NCBI GenBank assembly: GCA_963835825.1
Contig: CAWIGZ010000001.1
Location: 1,550,001 to 1,614,000, forward strand
Direction of reading: 5' to 3'
Source of the DNA: JADGRB01 sp963835825
GTDB taxonomy: Bacteria; Myxococcota_A; Polyangia; Fen-1088
DNA: 64,000 nucleotides
The number at the start of each line of letters is the position of its first letter. The stretch's first letter is position 1. The position numbers and the translations under genes were made by a program. The notes beneath the pieces were generated by a model that made no database searches, was not told where the DNA came from, and saw only the letters and a list, made by a program, of their open reading frames with translations. Shown one piece after another: positions 39,107-51,417 of the stretch.

Positions 39107-40753
39107 ATGCAAGGAACCAGAACCATGAGAACCGCACTCGCCCTGGCGGCGACGCTTGGAATCGTTGGAACCCTGGCCGCGGGCTGCGGCGGCCAATCAG
39201 CGGATGGATCGACCGGATCGCCGCAGAAGATCGCCGCTCCGCAAGATGGCGGCACGGGCGGCAGCACGATGATCGACAGCCTCGAGGGCGGCACCGCCGC
39301 GAGCTGGACCCCGTTCATGACGGGCGGATCCTCGCTCAGCAGCGCGAGCGCGCCGCTGCACGCCGATGGGGCGTCGACGTCGACCGAGCTCACCTACAAC
39401 GTGGTGACCGGCGGCTCCGCCGGGCTCGAGCGTGATTTCTCGACGCCGCAGGACTGGTCGGGCAGCTCCGCCTTGACCCTCTGGGTCTATGGCCGGGGCA
39501 CCGGGCACTCGTTCTTGGTTCAAATCTACGACGCCGGCCAGGAGCGATGGGAGGCCCGCTTCCCGGTCGACTTCACCGGCTGGCAGCAGATCTCGATTCC
39601 GTTCAGCGGCATGACCGCCGCCAGCTGGCAGCCGCCCACCGCGCGCGTCGACGGCGTTCGCGATTTCGGGGGCGTGACAGGGATGGCGCTCGCTCCTTCG
39701 GAAGGCGCCGGCGCGGGCACCGTCAACCTGGACACGCTCGCGCTCGGCACGGCCACCTCGACGTCGCCTTCCGGCGCCGGCGGAACGGCCGATCCGACGA
39801 CCGGGCCAATGGTGCCGACCAGCACGCCACCGACGCCGCCGCGCCGACGCCGACGACCGACCGACGCCGACGCCGCGCCGACGCCGACGACCGCGCCGAC
39901 GCCGACGCCGACGACCACGCCGACGCCGACGACCGCGCCGAGCGCCACACCGGCGACGCCCCCGACGGCGACGCCGGTGCCACAGCCGGTGGCGGCGCCG
40001 ACGGCAGCTCCCGCTCCCGCACCAACGGCTGCACCCGCCACCCCGCCCGCGGCCACGCCGCCGGCGGCCGCCGGCGCTGCCGTCACCGGGACGATCATCC
40101 CCCTTTACACCCCGCCGACCGATCCCTCCTGGGGCGCTGTCGCGGCGGCCAAGGCGGCGCACCCCGCGGTGCCCGTCCTGGCGGTGGTCAACCCGGCCAA
40201 CGGTCCGGGTGCCGCGCCGTCCGCTGACTACTCCGCCGGCATCGCCAGGCTGACCGCGGCCGGCGTGAAGGTCATCGGCTACGTCCACACGTTGTGGGGC
40301 GCGCGACCGACCGCCGAGCTGGAGGCCGAGATGGGCCAGTGGCAGAGCTGGTACCCCGGTGTCTCGGGCATCTTCTTCGACGAGATGGCCAACGCCGCCG
40401 GGCACGAATCGTACTACGCGGGCCTGACCGCCTCCGCCAAGGGGCGCGGCCTCGGCTTCACCATCGGCAACCCGGGCGCCGACTCCTCACCGAGCTACGT
40501 CGGCACGGAGGACGTCATCCTCATCTACGAGAACGGCGGCCTGCCGTCGGCGGCGGCGCTCGGCGGCTGGCACGCCGGCTACAACCGAAGCAACTTCGGC
40601 GTGATCCCCTACGCCGTCGGCAGCCTCGATACCTCCTTCGTCCAGTCGGCGAAGCAGTACGTCGGCTACATCTATCTGCAGAGCGACACCCTGCCGAACC
40701 CGTGGGACAGCGTCCCGCCGTATCTGTCGGACCTGGTCGGCTCGCTCGGCTGA
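39107..40753 (+). CDS. Lipoprotein with Spherulin-4-like glycosidase-type domain
   Basis: 548 residues. Lipobox TLAAGC at about residue 24. The N-terminal domain (about 50-215) has a jelly-roll, carbohydrate-binding look (LTLWVYGRGTGHSFLVQIYD; FTGWQQISIPFSGM). A Pro/Thr/Ala linker (about 230-320) follows, then a Spherulin-4-family TIM-barrel-like domain: IIPLYTPPTDPSWGAV, VLAVVNPANGPG, GVKVIGYVHTLWGARP and the acidic GIFFDEMAN. These resemble secreted alpha-galactosaminidase-like proteins. A run of five Arg inside the Pro/Thr linker looks like a brief wrong-frame stretch. GGAGGTG precedes ATG 39107; ATG 39125 behind AAGGA is an alternative. Confidence 0.8.
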   Translation: MQGTRTMRTALALAATLGIVGTLAAGCGGQSADGSTGSPQKIAAPQDGGTGGSTMIDSLEGGTAASWTPFMTGGSSLSSASAPLHADGASTSTELTYNVVTGGSAGLERDFSTPQDWSGSSALTLWVYGRGTGHSFLVQIYDAGQERWEARFPVDFTGWQQISIPFSGMTAASWQPPTARVDGVRDFGGVTGMALAPSEGAGAGTVNLDTLALGTATSTSPSGAGGTADPTTGPMVPTSTPPTPPRRRRRPTDADAAPTPTTAPTPTPTTTPTPTTAPSATPATPPTATPVPQPVAAPTAAPAPAPTAAPATPPAATPPAAAGAAVTGTIIPLYTPPTDPSWGAVAAAKAAHPAVPVLAVVNPANGPGAAPSADYSAGIARLTAAGVKVIGYVHTLWGARPTAELEAEMGQWQSWYPGVSGIFFDEMANAAGHESYYAGLTASAKGRGLGFTIGNPGADSSPSYVGTEDVILIYENGGLPSAAALGGWHAGYNRSNFGVIPYAVGSLDTSFVQSAKQYVGYIYLQSDTLPNPWDSVPPYLSDLVGSLG

Positions 40754-40903
40754 CGAAACGCGCCCGGGGCGGCGGACGTCAGCGTCAGCTCACGCCGTCT
40801 CGGGCGCCGTCCGTCGGGCACGGTTCGGGGGCGCTCACCGCCCGCTGGGCCACCTGTCGGGCGGCACGTCGTCGGGCCAATATCCGTCGTTCGCTTCGCT
40901 CAC

Positions 40904-40922
40904 CGTCGCCTTTTCGGCGACG
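40904..40922. terminator. Hairpin between convergent genes
   Basis: CGTCGCC, loop TTTTC, GGCGACG. A 7-bp stem sits in the 171-bp gap between the Spherulin-4-like gene (plus) and the cysteine-rich gene (minus). Short stem and no T-tract, so low certainty. Confidence 0.35.
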
Positions 40923-40924
40923 CC

Positions 40925-43249
40925 CTAGCAATCGCTGTCGTTCGCCGCGCGGCAGCTGCTCGGGCAGCAGCGATCGGAGGTTGCTCCCGAGCAGGTGGTG
41001 ATGGGGACGTGGAGACAGGCGACGTTGCAGTGTTCGGGATCCCCGACCAGCAGCTCCGTGGTGCAGGGATCCCCGTCGTCCGGGCAGGTGGTGGGGCAGG
41101 TGGTGCTGGGATCGCAGGTCTCTCCGGCGCCGAGGTGCCCGTCGCCGCACGTCGCGGCGCAGTCGTCGTCATTGTCGACGCTGCAGCCGAGAGGACAGCA
41201 ACCGTCGTCGTTCAGGCAGGCGGCGATGGGGGCGTGGGTGCAGCGACGCGTGCAGTTGGCGATCGAGCCGCTCGCCAGATCCGTCGTGCAGGCGTTCTGG
41301 TCGTCGCAGCTGCGGGCGCAGGCGCCGGGGAGCCCGGCGGTGATCGCGCGGTCGCAGGCCTCGCCGGGGTCGACGGCGCCGTCGCCGCAGACGGGGGTGC
41401 AATCGGGATCGCTGGCGGCGGTGCAACCGGCGGGACAGCAGCTGTCTCCCGAGGTGCAGGCCGTGATCGGGGCGGCGACGCAGGAGGCGGTGCAGCTGCT
41501 GGCCGAGCCGCGCAGGGTCACGGTCATGCAGGTCCCCTCGGAGGGGCAAGCCGCCGGGCAGGTGTCGGGCACGGCGCGGTCGCAGGTCTCGACCGGGCGC
41601 TCGACCACGCCGTCACCGCACACGGCGGCGCAGTCGGCGTCGACTGTCAGGTCGCCGCCGGGCGGGCAGCAGCCGTCGCCGGCCACGAACGCCGTCACCG
41701 GGAGGTGGACGCAGGCGGCCGCGCAGGTCCCGGCCGAGAGCAGGAGATCGCGGGTGCAAGGATCTCCGTCGTCGCAGGTCTTTTCACAGGCGCCGGGAGC
41801 GCCGGCGGCGATCGCCAGGTCGCAGGTCTCGTTCGGCTGGACCACGCCGTCGCCGCAGGTCGGCGAACAGTCGGGATCGGTGGCCGCCGTGCAGCCGGCG
41901 GGGCAGCAGCCGTCGCTGGCGGCGCTGCAGCTGGCGATGGGTGTCTCCGCGCAGCTGGCTGAACAGTCATCACTGCTCCCGGTCAGCTTCGCCTCAAGAC
42001 AGGCCGAGAGCGACGGGGGACAACCGGCGGGACAGGCGCCGCTCCCGGTGGCGGCCTTGTCGCAGGTCTCACCCGGCTCGACGACGCCGTCTCCGCACCG
42101 GGCGGGGCAGTCGGTGTCGGTGGCGTGCGTCGCGCCCGACGGGCAGCAACCGTCGCCCGAGATCGGCGTGTCGATGGCGGCATGACCGCAAACGGCGTGG
42201 CAGCCGGCGCCCGACAGAAAGTCGGTGGTGCAGGGGAGGCCGTCGTCGCAGTCGAGCGGACAGCTCCCCGGAGCCGGTGGCGCGATGCCGGTGTCGCACG
42301 ACTCGCTCCCCTGTCGGACGCCATCGCCACACACGGTGGGACAGTCCGTGTCGACGGCATTGGTGCCGCCGGCGGGGCAGCAGCCGTCGCCCGACCGTGG
42401 CAGGGTCACCTGGTAGTGCAGACAGATGGCCTGGCAGGTCCCCACCGAGACGAGCAGCGTGAGCGCGCAGGGATCGGCCACCGTGCATTCGCTCGGCGTC
42501 GGGCAGGCGCCAGGCTGGCCGGCGGCGATGGCGGTGTCGCAGGTCTCGCCGGCCTGGATGATGCCGTCGCCGCAAGTCGCGGAGCAGTCGGGGTCGGTGG
42601 ACCTGGTGGCGCCGGACGGGCAGCAGCCGTCGCCGAGCCCGATTTCGGTGATCGGCGGGTGCGCGCAGGCGGCGGTGCAGGCGCTGCCGCTCGCGATGTC
42701 CCTCGTGCAGGCGATCCCGTCGTCGCAGCTCGACGGAGGGCAGGCGCCCTGATCGCCGGCGCGGATGGCGATGTCGCAGGTCTCGCCGGGGTCGACGCGC
42801 CCATTGCCGCAGCGGGGGCCGGGGCTCGTTCCAGCGTCCGGCGGGGGTCCGGTCCCCGCGTCGGCGGTGCAGGTCGGGCTGCCGCAGCTGAGCGGCACGT
42901 ACACCGTCGGACGTCCGTTGGCGGCGACCGTCTGCATTCCGCTCTGTCCCGTGGCGATCGTCGCTCCCGCGAAGTCGAGCGCCGCCACGGTGACGTTGAC
43001 GGTCCCGGTCGCCGAAGACGGCAGCTCGGCGCTGAGCGTGGTCGGAAAGGCGATCGCCTCCCCGTTCGGGCGGGTGTAGCTGGCATGTGAGGTGCCGACC
43101 GGGCTGCTGATCTGGACGTCGAGCACGCTGACCGGAGGAGGCGATCCGGTGACGGTCACGACGACAGAGATGATCGCGTCGCCGTCCTGGTGGCAGGCGG
43201 CAGCCGAAAGCGTCAGCGCCGCCAGGGAGCAGAGAGCGAGTCGGGACAT
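40925..43249 (-). CDS. Lipoprotein with eight cysteine-rich repeats
   Basis: 774 residues from ATG 43249, giving a clean signal peptide and lipobox (LTLSAAAC); an in-frame upstream start at 43387 would bury it. After a beta-rich N-terminal domain come eight units of about 70 residues, each CGDGxxxxxETCD, a SCDDG-type middle, then DGCCPxGxxxxxDxDC. The units are divergent, not recent copies. Such repeats occur in surface proteins of delta-proteobacteria. More than 90 cysteines imply a disulfide-bonded rod on the cell surface. The function is unknown. The frame is intact over 2.3 kb. Confidence 0.8.
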   Translation of the reverse strand: MSRLALCSLAALTLSAAACHQDGDAIISVVVTVTGSPPPVSVLDVQISSPVGTSHASYTRPNGEAIAFPTTLSAELPSSATGTVNVTVAALDFAGATIATGQSGMQTVAANGRPTVYVPLSCGSPTCTADAGTGPPPDAGTSPGPRCGNGRVDPGETCDIAIRAGDQGACPPSSCDDGIACTRDIASGSACTAACAHPPITEIGLGDGCCPSGATRSTDPDCSATCGDGIIQAGETCDTAIAAGQPGACPTPSECTVADPCALTLLVSVGTCQAICLHYQVTLPRSGDGCCPAGGTNAVDTDCPTVCGDGVRQGSESCDTGIAPPAPGSCPLDCDDGLPCTTDFLSGAGCHAVCGHAAIDTPISGDGCCPSGATHATDTDCPARCGDGVVEPGETCDKAATGSGACPAGCPPSLSACLEAKLTGSSDDCSASCAETPIASCSAASDGCCPAGCTAATDPDCSPTCGDGVVQPNETCDLAIAAGAPGACEKTCDDGDPCTRDLLLSAGTCAAACVHLPVTAFVAGDGCCPPGGDLTVDADCAAVCGDGVVERPVETCDRAVPDTCPAACPSEGTCMTVTLRGSASSCTASCVAAPITACTSGDSCCPAGCTAASDPDCTPVCGDGAVDPGEACDRAITAGLPGACARSCDDQNACTTDLASGSIANCTRRCTHAPIAACLNDDGCCPLGCSVDNDDDCAATCGDGHLGAGETCDPSTTCPTTCPDDGDPCTTELLVGDPEHCNVACLHVPITTCSGATSDRCCPSSCRAANDSDC

Positions 43250-43257
43250 CGTCACCT

Positions 43258-43878
43258 TCAAAAGAACTTCTTGTTCCCGAGATCGGTGGTGGGGATGGAG
43301 CCGTCGGAGCGCCCGGCCAGCGCCGCCGCGGTCACTCCGGCCGCCAGCACGGCCCCCACCGCGGTCCAGACCCACCACCGGCGCCACACGGGCGCCGGCC
43401 GCGCTGCGCCCGCGCCGGTGCCCGCCGCGGGGATGAGACCCGGCGGGGTCGCGGCGACGGCGGGATGGGCGCGCAGCCGCTCGAGCTCGTTCGCACGCTC
43501 TTCCGCGGCGTCGCGCTCGGGTCCCTCGGCCGCGCCGGCCAGGAATCGATCGTAGTAGAACAGCGCCTGCTCGGTGGCGCCGAGCTGCCGGTACGACTCG
43601 GCGATCTGGAAGAGGAACAGCGGATCGGCGCGCAGCTCGTAGGCGCGGCGGTACTCCCCGATGGCCTCCTGGTACCGTCCGAGCTGGTAGAGCCGGTGCC
43701 CCTGGGCGACGTGCTCGTCGATCTCGGCGTCAACCGCGGTCGCGGCAGGCGAGGCGGCGGTCGCCCCTGCCGGCTCGGCGCCGCGCGTGCGGCCGGCCGC
43801 CAGGAGCGTCAGCGCCAGCGCCCAGGCTGAAAGCAAGGCGCGAGCGCCAATCGAGGTGAGCAATCGTTGCCTAAGCAA
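43258..43878 (-). CDS. TPR protein with one transmembrane helix
   Basis: About 206 residues; the start is unclear (TTG at 43878 or TTG about 15 bases further in; no ATG fits). A signal-like helix (LLSAWALALTLLAAG) precedes two TPR units (HRLYQLGRYQEAIGEYRRAY; FLFQIAESYRQLGATEQALF). An Ala/Pro linker then leads to a second helix (WVWTAVGAVLAAGVTAAAL) and a short tail ending KKFF. It has the same layout as the gene at 62049. It ends 8 bp before the cysteine-rich lipoprotein gene, with which it is probably co-transcribed. Confidence 0.65.
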   Translation of the reverse strand: MLRQRLLTSIGARALLSAWALALTLLAAGRTRGAEPAGATAASPAATAVDAEIDEHVAQGHRLYQLGRYQEAIGEYRRAYELRADPLFLFQIAESYRQLGATEQALFYYDRFLAGAAEGPERDAAEERANELERLRAHPAVAATPPGLIPAAGTGAGAARPAPVWRRWWVWTAVGAVLAAGVTAAALAGRSDGSIPTTDLGNKKFF

Positions 43879-43990
43879 TGAAACACGTGGCCGTTTCGGG
43901 ACGATTTTGCGCCCCCCCTCGCGCCGCCGTCAACGACGCGAGCTTGGGGACCCCTGGGGACGCCGGTGGCGCGGGTTTGGGCGCCTTCAC

Positions 43991-45752
43991 TCACTTCTTG
44001 CGGCGCGGCTTCGACGGGGCGCTCACCAGCACCGGATCGAGAGGCGCCAGCGTGGCGAGCCAGCGGGTGGCGACGCTGTCCGCGGCGGCGGCGAGGGGGG
44101 CCGGCGCGGCCGCGATCAGGATGGCGCGGGCGTTCTTCTCGAGCGCGACCGGCAGCTTCGGGGCCTTGTCCTTGGAGCCGGGCGCCTTGGAAATCGACGC
44201 GAAGGCTTTGACCTGCTCGGGGGTGAGGGGGCGAAACGAGGCCGGCTGGGCCGCGCGTTTGGTCTCGCCGCCGCCGAGCAGCCGCGCCACCAGCGCCGTC
44301 CGCGCCAGCGTGCCGAGGTCGACCCCGGCGGCGTCCATGCCGGTCCCCGCCAGCGCCGGTCCGCCGGGCGCCACGTCCTCGGGGGTCACGCCGAGGCCCC
44401 GCACCATCGCCTGCGCCGCGGCGGCCTGCTCGATGGCGGCGGCCGCCCGCGCCAGGTCGACGAGGTGACGGAAGGGCCGCTCGCCCGAGGTGGGCGGGTC
44501 GTCGAGCAGGCGCGGGAACATCGGCCGCAGGCGGCTGACCGCCTCCAGGACCGTCGCGTCGTCGGTCTCGGCCAGGGTGAGTCCCTGCGCGCCGAACGGC
44601 CCTTCCCGGCGCAAGGTGACCGCCAGCCGCTTGACCTTCCCGCACAGGCTGACGCCCAGCCGAAACAGCCGCGCCAGCGGGACGGTGCGCAGCGCCGCCG
44701 CCCCGCGCTCGTCGTCCCCCTGGCCGAGGCGCTCGATGGCCAGATCGAGCGTGGCCACCAGCCGGTCGAGCACCGCCGACACCGCCTCGTCGTCGCCGGG
44801 GGCGATCCGATCGGCGGCCAGCACCCGGTTGGTGAGCGCGACCAGGGCGAAGCGGAGATCGTCGAGCTCGTCGCCGGCGGTCAGCTTCTGGGCGGCGCGC
44901 GAGAACGCCGAGCCGTCGGTGTCGCCGAGCCTCTCGGCCAGCGCGGTCGGGATGCGCAGCGCCGCTCCGTCGGCCGGCCGCGCGTCGACGATGGTGCGGG
45001 CCGCGCGACTGTTGTTGCCCGTCGATGCGGACGCTGGCCGGGTCGAGCTCGCGGTAGACCTCCAGCGCCTCGTAGTAATCGGCGAAGCCGAGATCGGCCA
45101 TCCGCGCCTGACGCCAGCGATAGGCCGACTCTTCCAGCTCGGCGTCGAGCTCGCCGATGGCGCCGACGATGATCCGGCGGGCGAACTCGTTGTCGGTGCG
45201 GTAGAGCGCGTCGACCAGCGTGATCAGCGCCCGGGCTGGATCGGGGCCGTCATCGGCGACCGGGCTCACCCGCACGTCGAGCACGAAGAACCCGTCGGGC
45301 GTCGGGTAGAACGTCCCCTCCGGCTCGTCCGGCGGCGCCCCCTGCGTGAGGTCGTAGATGGCCGCCCCGCGCCGCAGGATGAGCCCCAGGAGCTCGCTGT
45401 CGATCCCCTTCATCCACCGGCCGATTCGCTCGAACGGCGCGGCCGCGATGGCGCTCAGCCACTCGCCGTAGGCGGCCGGGTTGATCTGATCGCGCTCCCA
45501 GATGGCGAAGTCGAGCATGACGGCGACCTGCTCGCTGGTGGCCCGGGCCAGGATCTCCGCCCCCTCGGCCAGGCCGATCTCGTGCAGCACGTAGTAGAGC
45601 TCGTCGCCCGGCAGGGCGCGCACGGCGGCCTCCAGATCCGGTGCCTCCAGCAGAGCGTCGGCGCGCCGGAGCTTGCGCCCGCGGCCGAGGCGCGCGCGGT
45701 ACTGCGACAGGGCGACGACGTTGTTCGGGCGAGGCGGGCGAGGGGTCCCCAT
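43991..45752 (-). CDS. DUF6178 family protein (one frame break)
   Basis: 586 residues after correction; 1762 minus one is 587 codons. The protein is helical with no signal peptide or transmembrane segment. ELYYVLHEIGLAEGAEILAR and MLDFAIWERDQINPAAY match my memory of the DUF6178 family of delta-proteobacteria. The break is at a GGG-C site at 45018-45020 between VRIDG and NNSRAARTI. The tail is Lys/Arg-rich (SAPSKPRRKK). The biochemical role is unknown. It is transcribed divergently from tilS across only 18 bp. Confidence 0.7.
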
Positions 45753-45770
45753 GTATCTTCATATACACCG

Positions 45771-47028
45771 ATGTTGTCGACGGTTCTGCGGACCATCGCC
45801 ACGCACGCGCTCTGCGAGCGCGGCGATCGGGTGATCGTCGCGGTCTCGGGCGGCCCCGACTCGATGGCGCTGCTCCACGTCCTGTGGGAGGCGCGCGAGC
45901 GGCTGGGGCTGACGCTGGAGGTGGCCGGCGTCGACCACGGCCTGCGACCGGCGGCGGCCGAGGAGCTGGCGCTCGTGCGCGCGCGGGCCGAGGCGCTCGG
46001 ACTTCCGTTCGTGCGCCTGGCGGTCGACGTCGCTCGCCACCGGCGGGGCGCTGGGTTGCAGGAGGCGGCGCGCCGGGCGCGGCTCGACGCGCTGATGGCG
46101 CTGGCGGGCGCGCGCGGCGCACGCCGGGTGGCGCTCGGGCATCAGGCCGACGATCAGGCCGAGACGGTCCTTTTCCGCATCGTGCGCGGCACCGGGCTGG
46201 CCGGCCTGCAGGGGATCCCCTACCGCCGGGATCCGTTCGTGCGTCCCCTGCTCGATCTCTCGCGCCGGGAGATCGTCCGCTACCTGCGCCGACGGAGCAT
46301 CCCCTTCATCGAGGATCCCTCCAACGCCGACCTGCGCTTCGCGCGGGCGCGGATCCGGCACCGCCACCTCCCCGCGCTGGCCGAAGAGAACCCGCGGGTG
46401 GCCGAGGCGCTGGTGGCGCTCGCCGCCGCGGCACGCGCCGCGAGGCCGGTGCCCGCCCCGGGCGACGCGCCGGCGGCCGGGCCTGCGCTGTCACGCCGGG
46501 TGGCGGCGGTCGTCGCCCGCCTGCGGGCGCGCGGCGGCACGGCCGAGGTCGACCTCGCCGGCGGCCGGCGGGTCGAAGTTTCGTACGGGGCCGTGCGGGT
46601 GGGGGCCCGGGCGGCGGCGCGGACGCCCGCGCCGAGCCGCCCGTTGCAGGTCGAACAGGCCGGGCACCTATCGTTGGGGTGCCGGCACGCTCGAATTCAA
46701 GGAAGCTGGCAGGCGGCGTACCAACGCTTCGGGCGACGGCACGGCTGAATTCGACGCCGAGCTGCTCGCGTGGCCGCTCACCGTGCGTGCCCGGAAATCC
46801 GGCGATCGCATGCGACCGCGCGGCGGGAGAGGAAGCCGCAAGCTGTCGGACCTGATGATCGACGCACGGATGGCGCGGGCGACGCGGGCCGCGCTGCCGA
46901 TCGTGACCAGCGCGGGCGGCGAGCTGTTGTTCGTTCCTGGGCTGCGTCCGGCAGAGACGGCGCGCCCAAGCGTGCGTACGCGACGCCTCCTCATCATTGA
47001 TTTCACGCCCGGCGCCCCCCGACTTTGA
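45771..47028 (+). CDS. tilS: tRNA(Ile)-lysidine synthase (one frame break)
   Basis: Adds lysine to C34 of the CAU-anticodon isoleucine tRNA. The PP-loop VIVAVSGGPDSMALLHVL is intact, with DHGLRPAAAEE, GHQADDQAETVLFRI and RPLLDLSRREI typical of TilS. A GGG-C break at 46662-46664 separates the core from the C-terminal tRNA-binding domain (TVRARKSGDRMRPRGG; RKLSDLMID). With it removed the protein is 418 residues, the full-length form. It starts the plus-strand housekeeping run. The 18-bp gap to the divergent DUF6178 gene means its promoter must overlap that gene's 5' end. Confidence 0.92.
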
Positions 47029-47109
47029 GGGAAAGGAGTGTTTGACGCTCCCCGGTTTGGCGGCAATACTTTTATGGCCCCAGCTCCGCTCCATCGAAAG
47101 GAACCCTGC

Positions 47110-49064
<1,955 letters not shown>

Positions 49065-49086
49065 CCGCGCTCGCTTCGCTCGCTAC

Positions 49087-49190
49087 GCGGGATGGGCTTC
49101 GCCCCTCCCGCAGGGCCGCACCCCGGCTCGCGACGAGAGCCGGGCCCGGATCTTGTTCGGCACATAAGTCTCCGGCGGGCGGAGCCCGCC
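49087..49190 (+). repeat. Two-hairpin intergenic repeat, copy A
   Basis: Hairpin 1 is at 49087-49111 (11-bp stem, one mismatch, loop TTC), then an 18-base spacer. A conserved core starts GCGACGAGAGCC and includes CCGGATCTTG and ATAAGTCTCCGG. Hairpin 2 follows (GGCGGGC, GGA, GCCCGCC). It lies between ftsH and folP. Copy B at 56248-56354, in opposite orientation, shares the core almost exactly, while its hairpin arms differ yet still pair. Confidence 0.6.
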
Positions 49191-49225
49191 TTCGATCCAC
49201 TGGGGAGATCGGAGAAGATGGCGTC

Positions 49226-50025
49226 GTGCGCTGTTTGATCGTCGGGGTCTTGAACGTCACGCCGGACTCGTTTTCGGATGGGGGGCAGTTTGCCTCGGCG
49301 CGAGACGGCCATCGAGGCGGGGATGCGGATGGCGGGGGAGGGGGCGGACTGGATTGATGTCGGGGGGGAGTCGACGCGGCCGGGGGCGGCGGTGGTGAGT
49401 GAGGAAGAGGAGCAGGAGCGGGTGTTGCCGGTGATTGCGGGGTTGAAGGCGCGGCTGTCGGAGAAGGTGCGGATTTCGATCGATACGTACAAGGCGGGGA
49501 CGGCGCGGGCGGCGGTGGCGGCGGGGGCGACGGTGGTGAACGACGTTTCGGGGGGAAGGCTGGATCCGGCGATTCTGAGCGTGGCGGCGGAGACCGGCGC
49601 GGCGATCGTGCTCGGTCACCTGCGCGGCGCGCCGGCGTCGATGATGGAGGGGATCGCGTTCGCGGACGTCGTCGCGGAGGTCGGGAGCGAGCTCGCCGAG
49701 CGGGTGGGCGGCGGCGCGCCGGGCGGGGTGCCGGGAGGTGTGGGCCGACCCCGGAATCGGATTCGGCAAGCGGATGGAACACAACCTGGCGCTGCTGCGG
49801 GCGCTGCCGGAGCTGCGGGCCCGCGTCGCTGTTCCGGTCATGGTCGGCGTCTCGCGGAAAGCGTTCATCGGTCAGCTGACGGGGAAGCCGGCGGCCGAGC
49901 GGCAGTTCGGGACTGCCGCGGCGGTGACGGCGGCGGTTCTGGGCGGCGCGGCGGCGGTGCGCGTTCACGATGTCGGTCCGACGCGGGACGTCTTGGCTGT
50001 CGCGGAGGCGCTCGTCCGTGATTAA
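49226..50025 (+). CDS. folP: Dihydropteroate synthase (two frame breaks)
   Basis: Joins p-aminobenzoate to dihydropterin pyrophosphate in folate synthesis. GTG at 49226; 265 residues after correction. The motifs NVTPDSFSDGG, DVGGESTRPGA, NDVSGG, WADPGIGFGKRMEHNLALL and GVSRKAFIG are present in order. The first break lies between 49262 and 49302 (its exact site is ambiguous), the second near 49711. 800 minus two is 266 codons. The very G-rich stretch 49320-49520 is notable for GGG and GCG runs. Confidence 0.93.
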
Positions 50026-50041
50026 ACTTCGCGTAACCCCC

Positions 50042-51417
50042 ATGGCGGACGAGACCAGGCATCTTTTCGGCACCGACGGAATCCGCGGCGTGGCCAATCG
50101 CGATCCGATGACGGCGGAGATGGCGCTCCGTCTCGGTCAGGCGGTGGCGCAGCGCTTTCGCCACCCGGAGCGCCCCGGGCGCATCGTGATCGGCAAGGAC
50201 ACGCGCCTTTCGGGGTACATGCTGGAGAGCGCGATGCAGGCGGGGATCGTCTCGGCCGGCGCCGACGTCATGCTGGTCGGTCCGCTTGCCGACCCCCGGG
50301 ATCGCCTTCATCACCTGGTCGATGCGCGCCGACGCGGGCGTCGTGATCAGCGCGTCGCACAACCCGTATCAGGACAACGGCATCAAGATCTTCGCCGCCG
50401 ACGGCTTCAAGCTGCCCGACGAGGTCGAGGCCGACATCGAGCGCCGCATGGAGGCGATCGGCGCCGGCAACGACGGCGCGCGCGCGGCGCCGGACGCCAT
50501 CGGCAAGGCGGTGCGCATCGACGACGCCGTCGGCCGCTACGTGCAGTTCCTCAAGCAGACCTTCCCCAAGGAGCACACGCTCGACGGGATCAAGGTGGTC
50601 GTCGACTGCTCGAACGGCGCCGCCTACCAGGTGGCGCCGCAGGTCTTTCAAGAGCTGGGCGCCGAGGTGATCGAGCTGAACGTCTGGCCCGACGGGCGCA
50701 ACATCAACGACGGCTGCGGCGCGCTTCACCCGGAGATGATGGCGGAGGAGGTGCGGCGGGCGGGCGCCGATCTCGGCGTGGCGCTCGACGGCGACGCCGA
50801 TCGGCTGATCCTCGCCGACGAAAAGGGGACCATCGTCGACGGCGATCAGGTGATGGCCATCCTGGGGACGCGCATGCTCGAGCGCCGCCAGCTCCCCGAG
50901 CAGACCGTGGTGGCGACGGTGATGTCGAACCTCGGCCTCGAGCGGGCGCTCAGCGCCAAGGGGGGCAAGCTGCTGCGCACCGCGGTCGGGGACCGCTACG
51001 TCGTCGAGGCGATGCGCGAGCGCGGGCTGTCGCTGGGCGGCGAGCAGTCGGGGCACATCATCTTCCTCGACCACGCGACGACGGGCGACGGCATGGTCGC
51101 GGCGCTGCGCGTGCTGTCGGTGATGGTCGCCGAGCAGCGGCCGCTGTCGGAGCTCGCGCTGCGCGATGATCCGGTTCCCCCAGGTGTTGCTCAACTTCGC
51201 GGTCGCCAACAAGCGGCCGTTCGAGGAGATGCCGGCCGTGCAGCGGGTGATCGCGGCCGTCACCCGGGACCTCGGCGCCGACGGGCGCGTGGTGGTGCGC
51301 TACTCCGGAACCGAGTCGAAGGCGCGCGTGATGATCGAGGGGACGGACGAGGCGAGCATCCGCGCCCAGGCCGACGAGATCGCCAGCACGCTGCAGCGGG
51401 AGCTGGCCCGCGAATGA
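50042..51417 (+). CDS. glmM: Phosphoglucosamine mutase (two frame breaks)
   Basis: Converts glucosamine-6-phosphate to glucosamine-1-phosphate for peptidoglycan and LPS. The motifs LFGTDGIRGVAN, the phosphoserine loop ISASHNPYQDNG, the magnesium loop LDGDADR, the sugar loop GGEQSGH and the phosphate loop RYSGTESKARVM are present. Extra bases near 50285 (inside the conserved LPTPGIAF stretch) and at 51162-51164 (before FPQVLLNFAV) split it. 1376 minus two is 458 codons. Its stop overlaps the pdxJ ATG by 4 bases. Confidence 0.94.

Noticed and set aside
39880..40060. Tandem GCC-GAC/ACG-CCG repeat as CRISPR or satellite
   Set aside because: It encodes the Pro/Thr linker of a lipoprotein and has no spacers.
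49065..49225. Small RNA or tRNA gene between ftsH and folP
   Set aside because: No cloverleaf or T-loop consensus; the structure is explained by the two-hairpin repeat.
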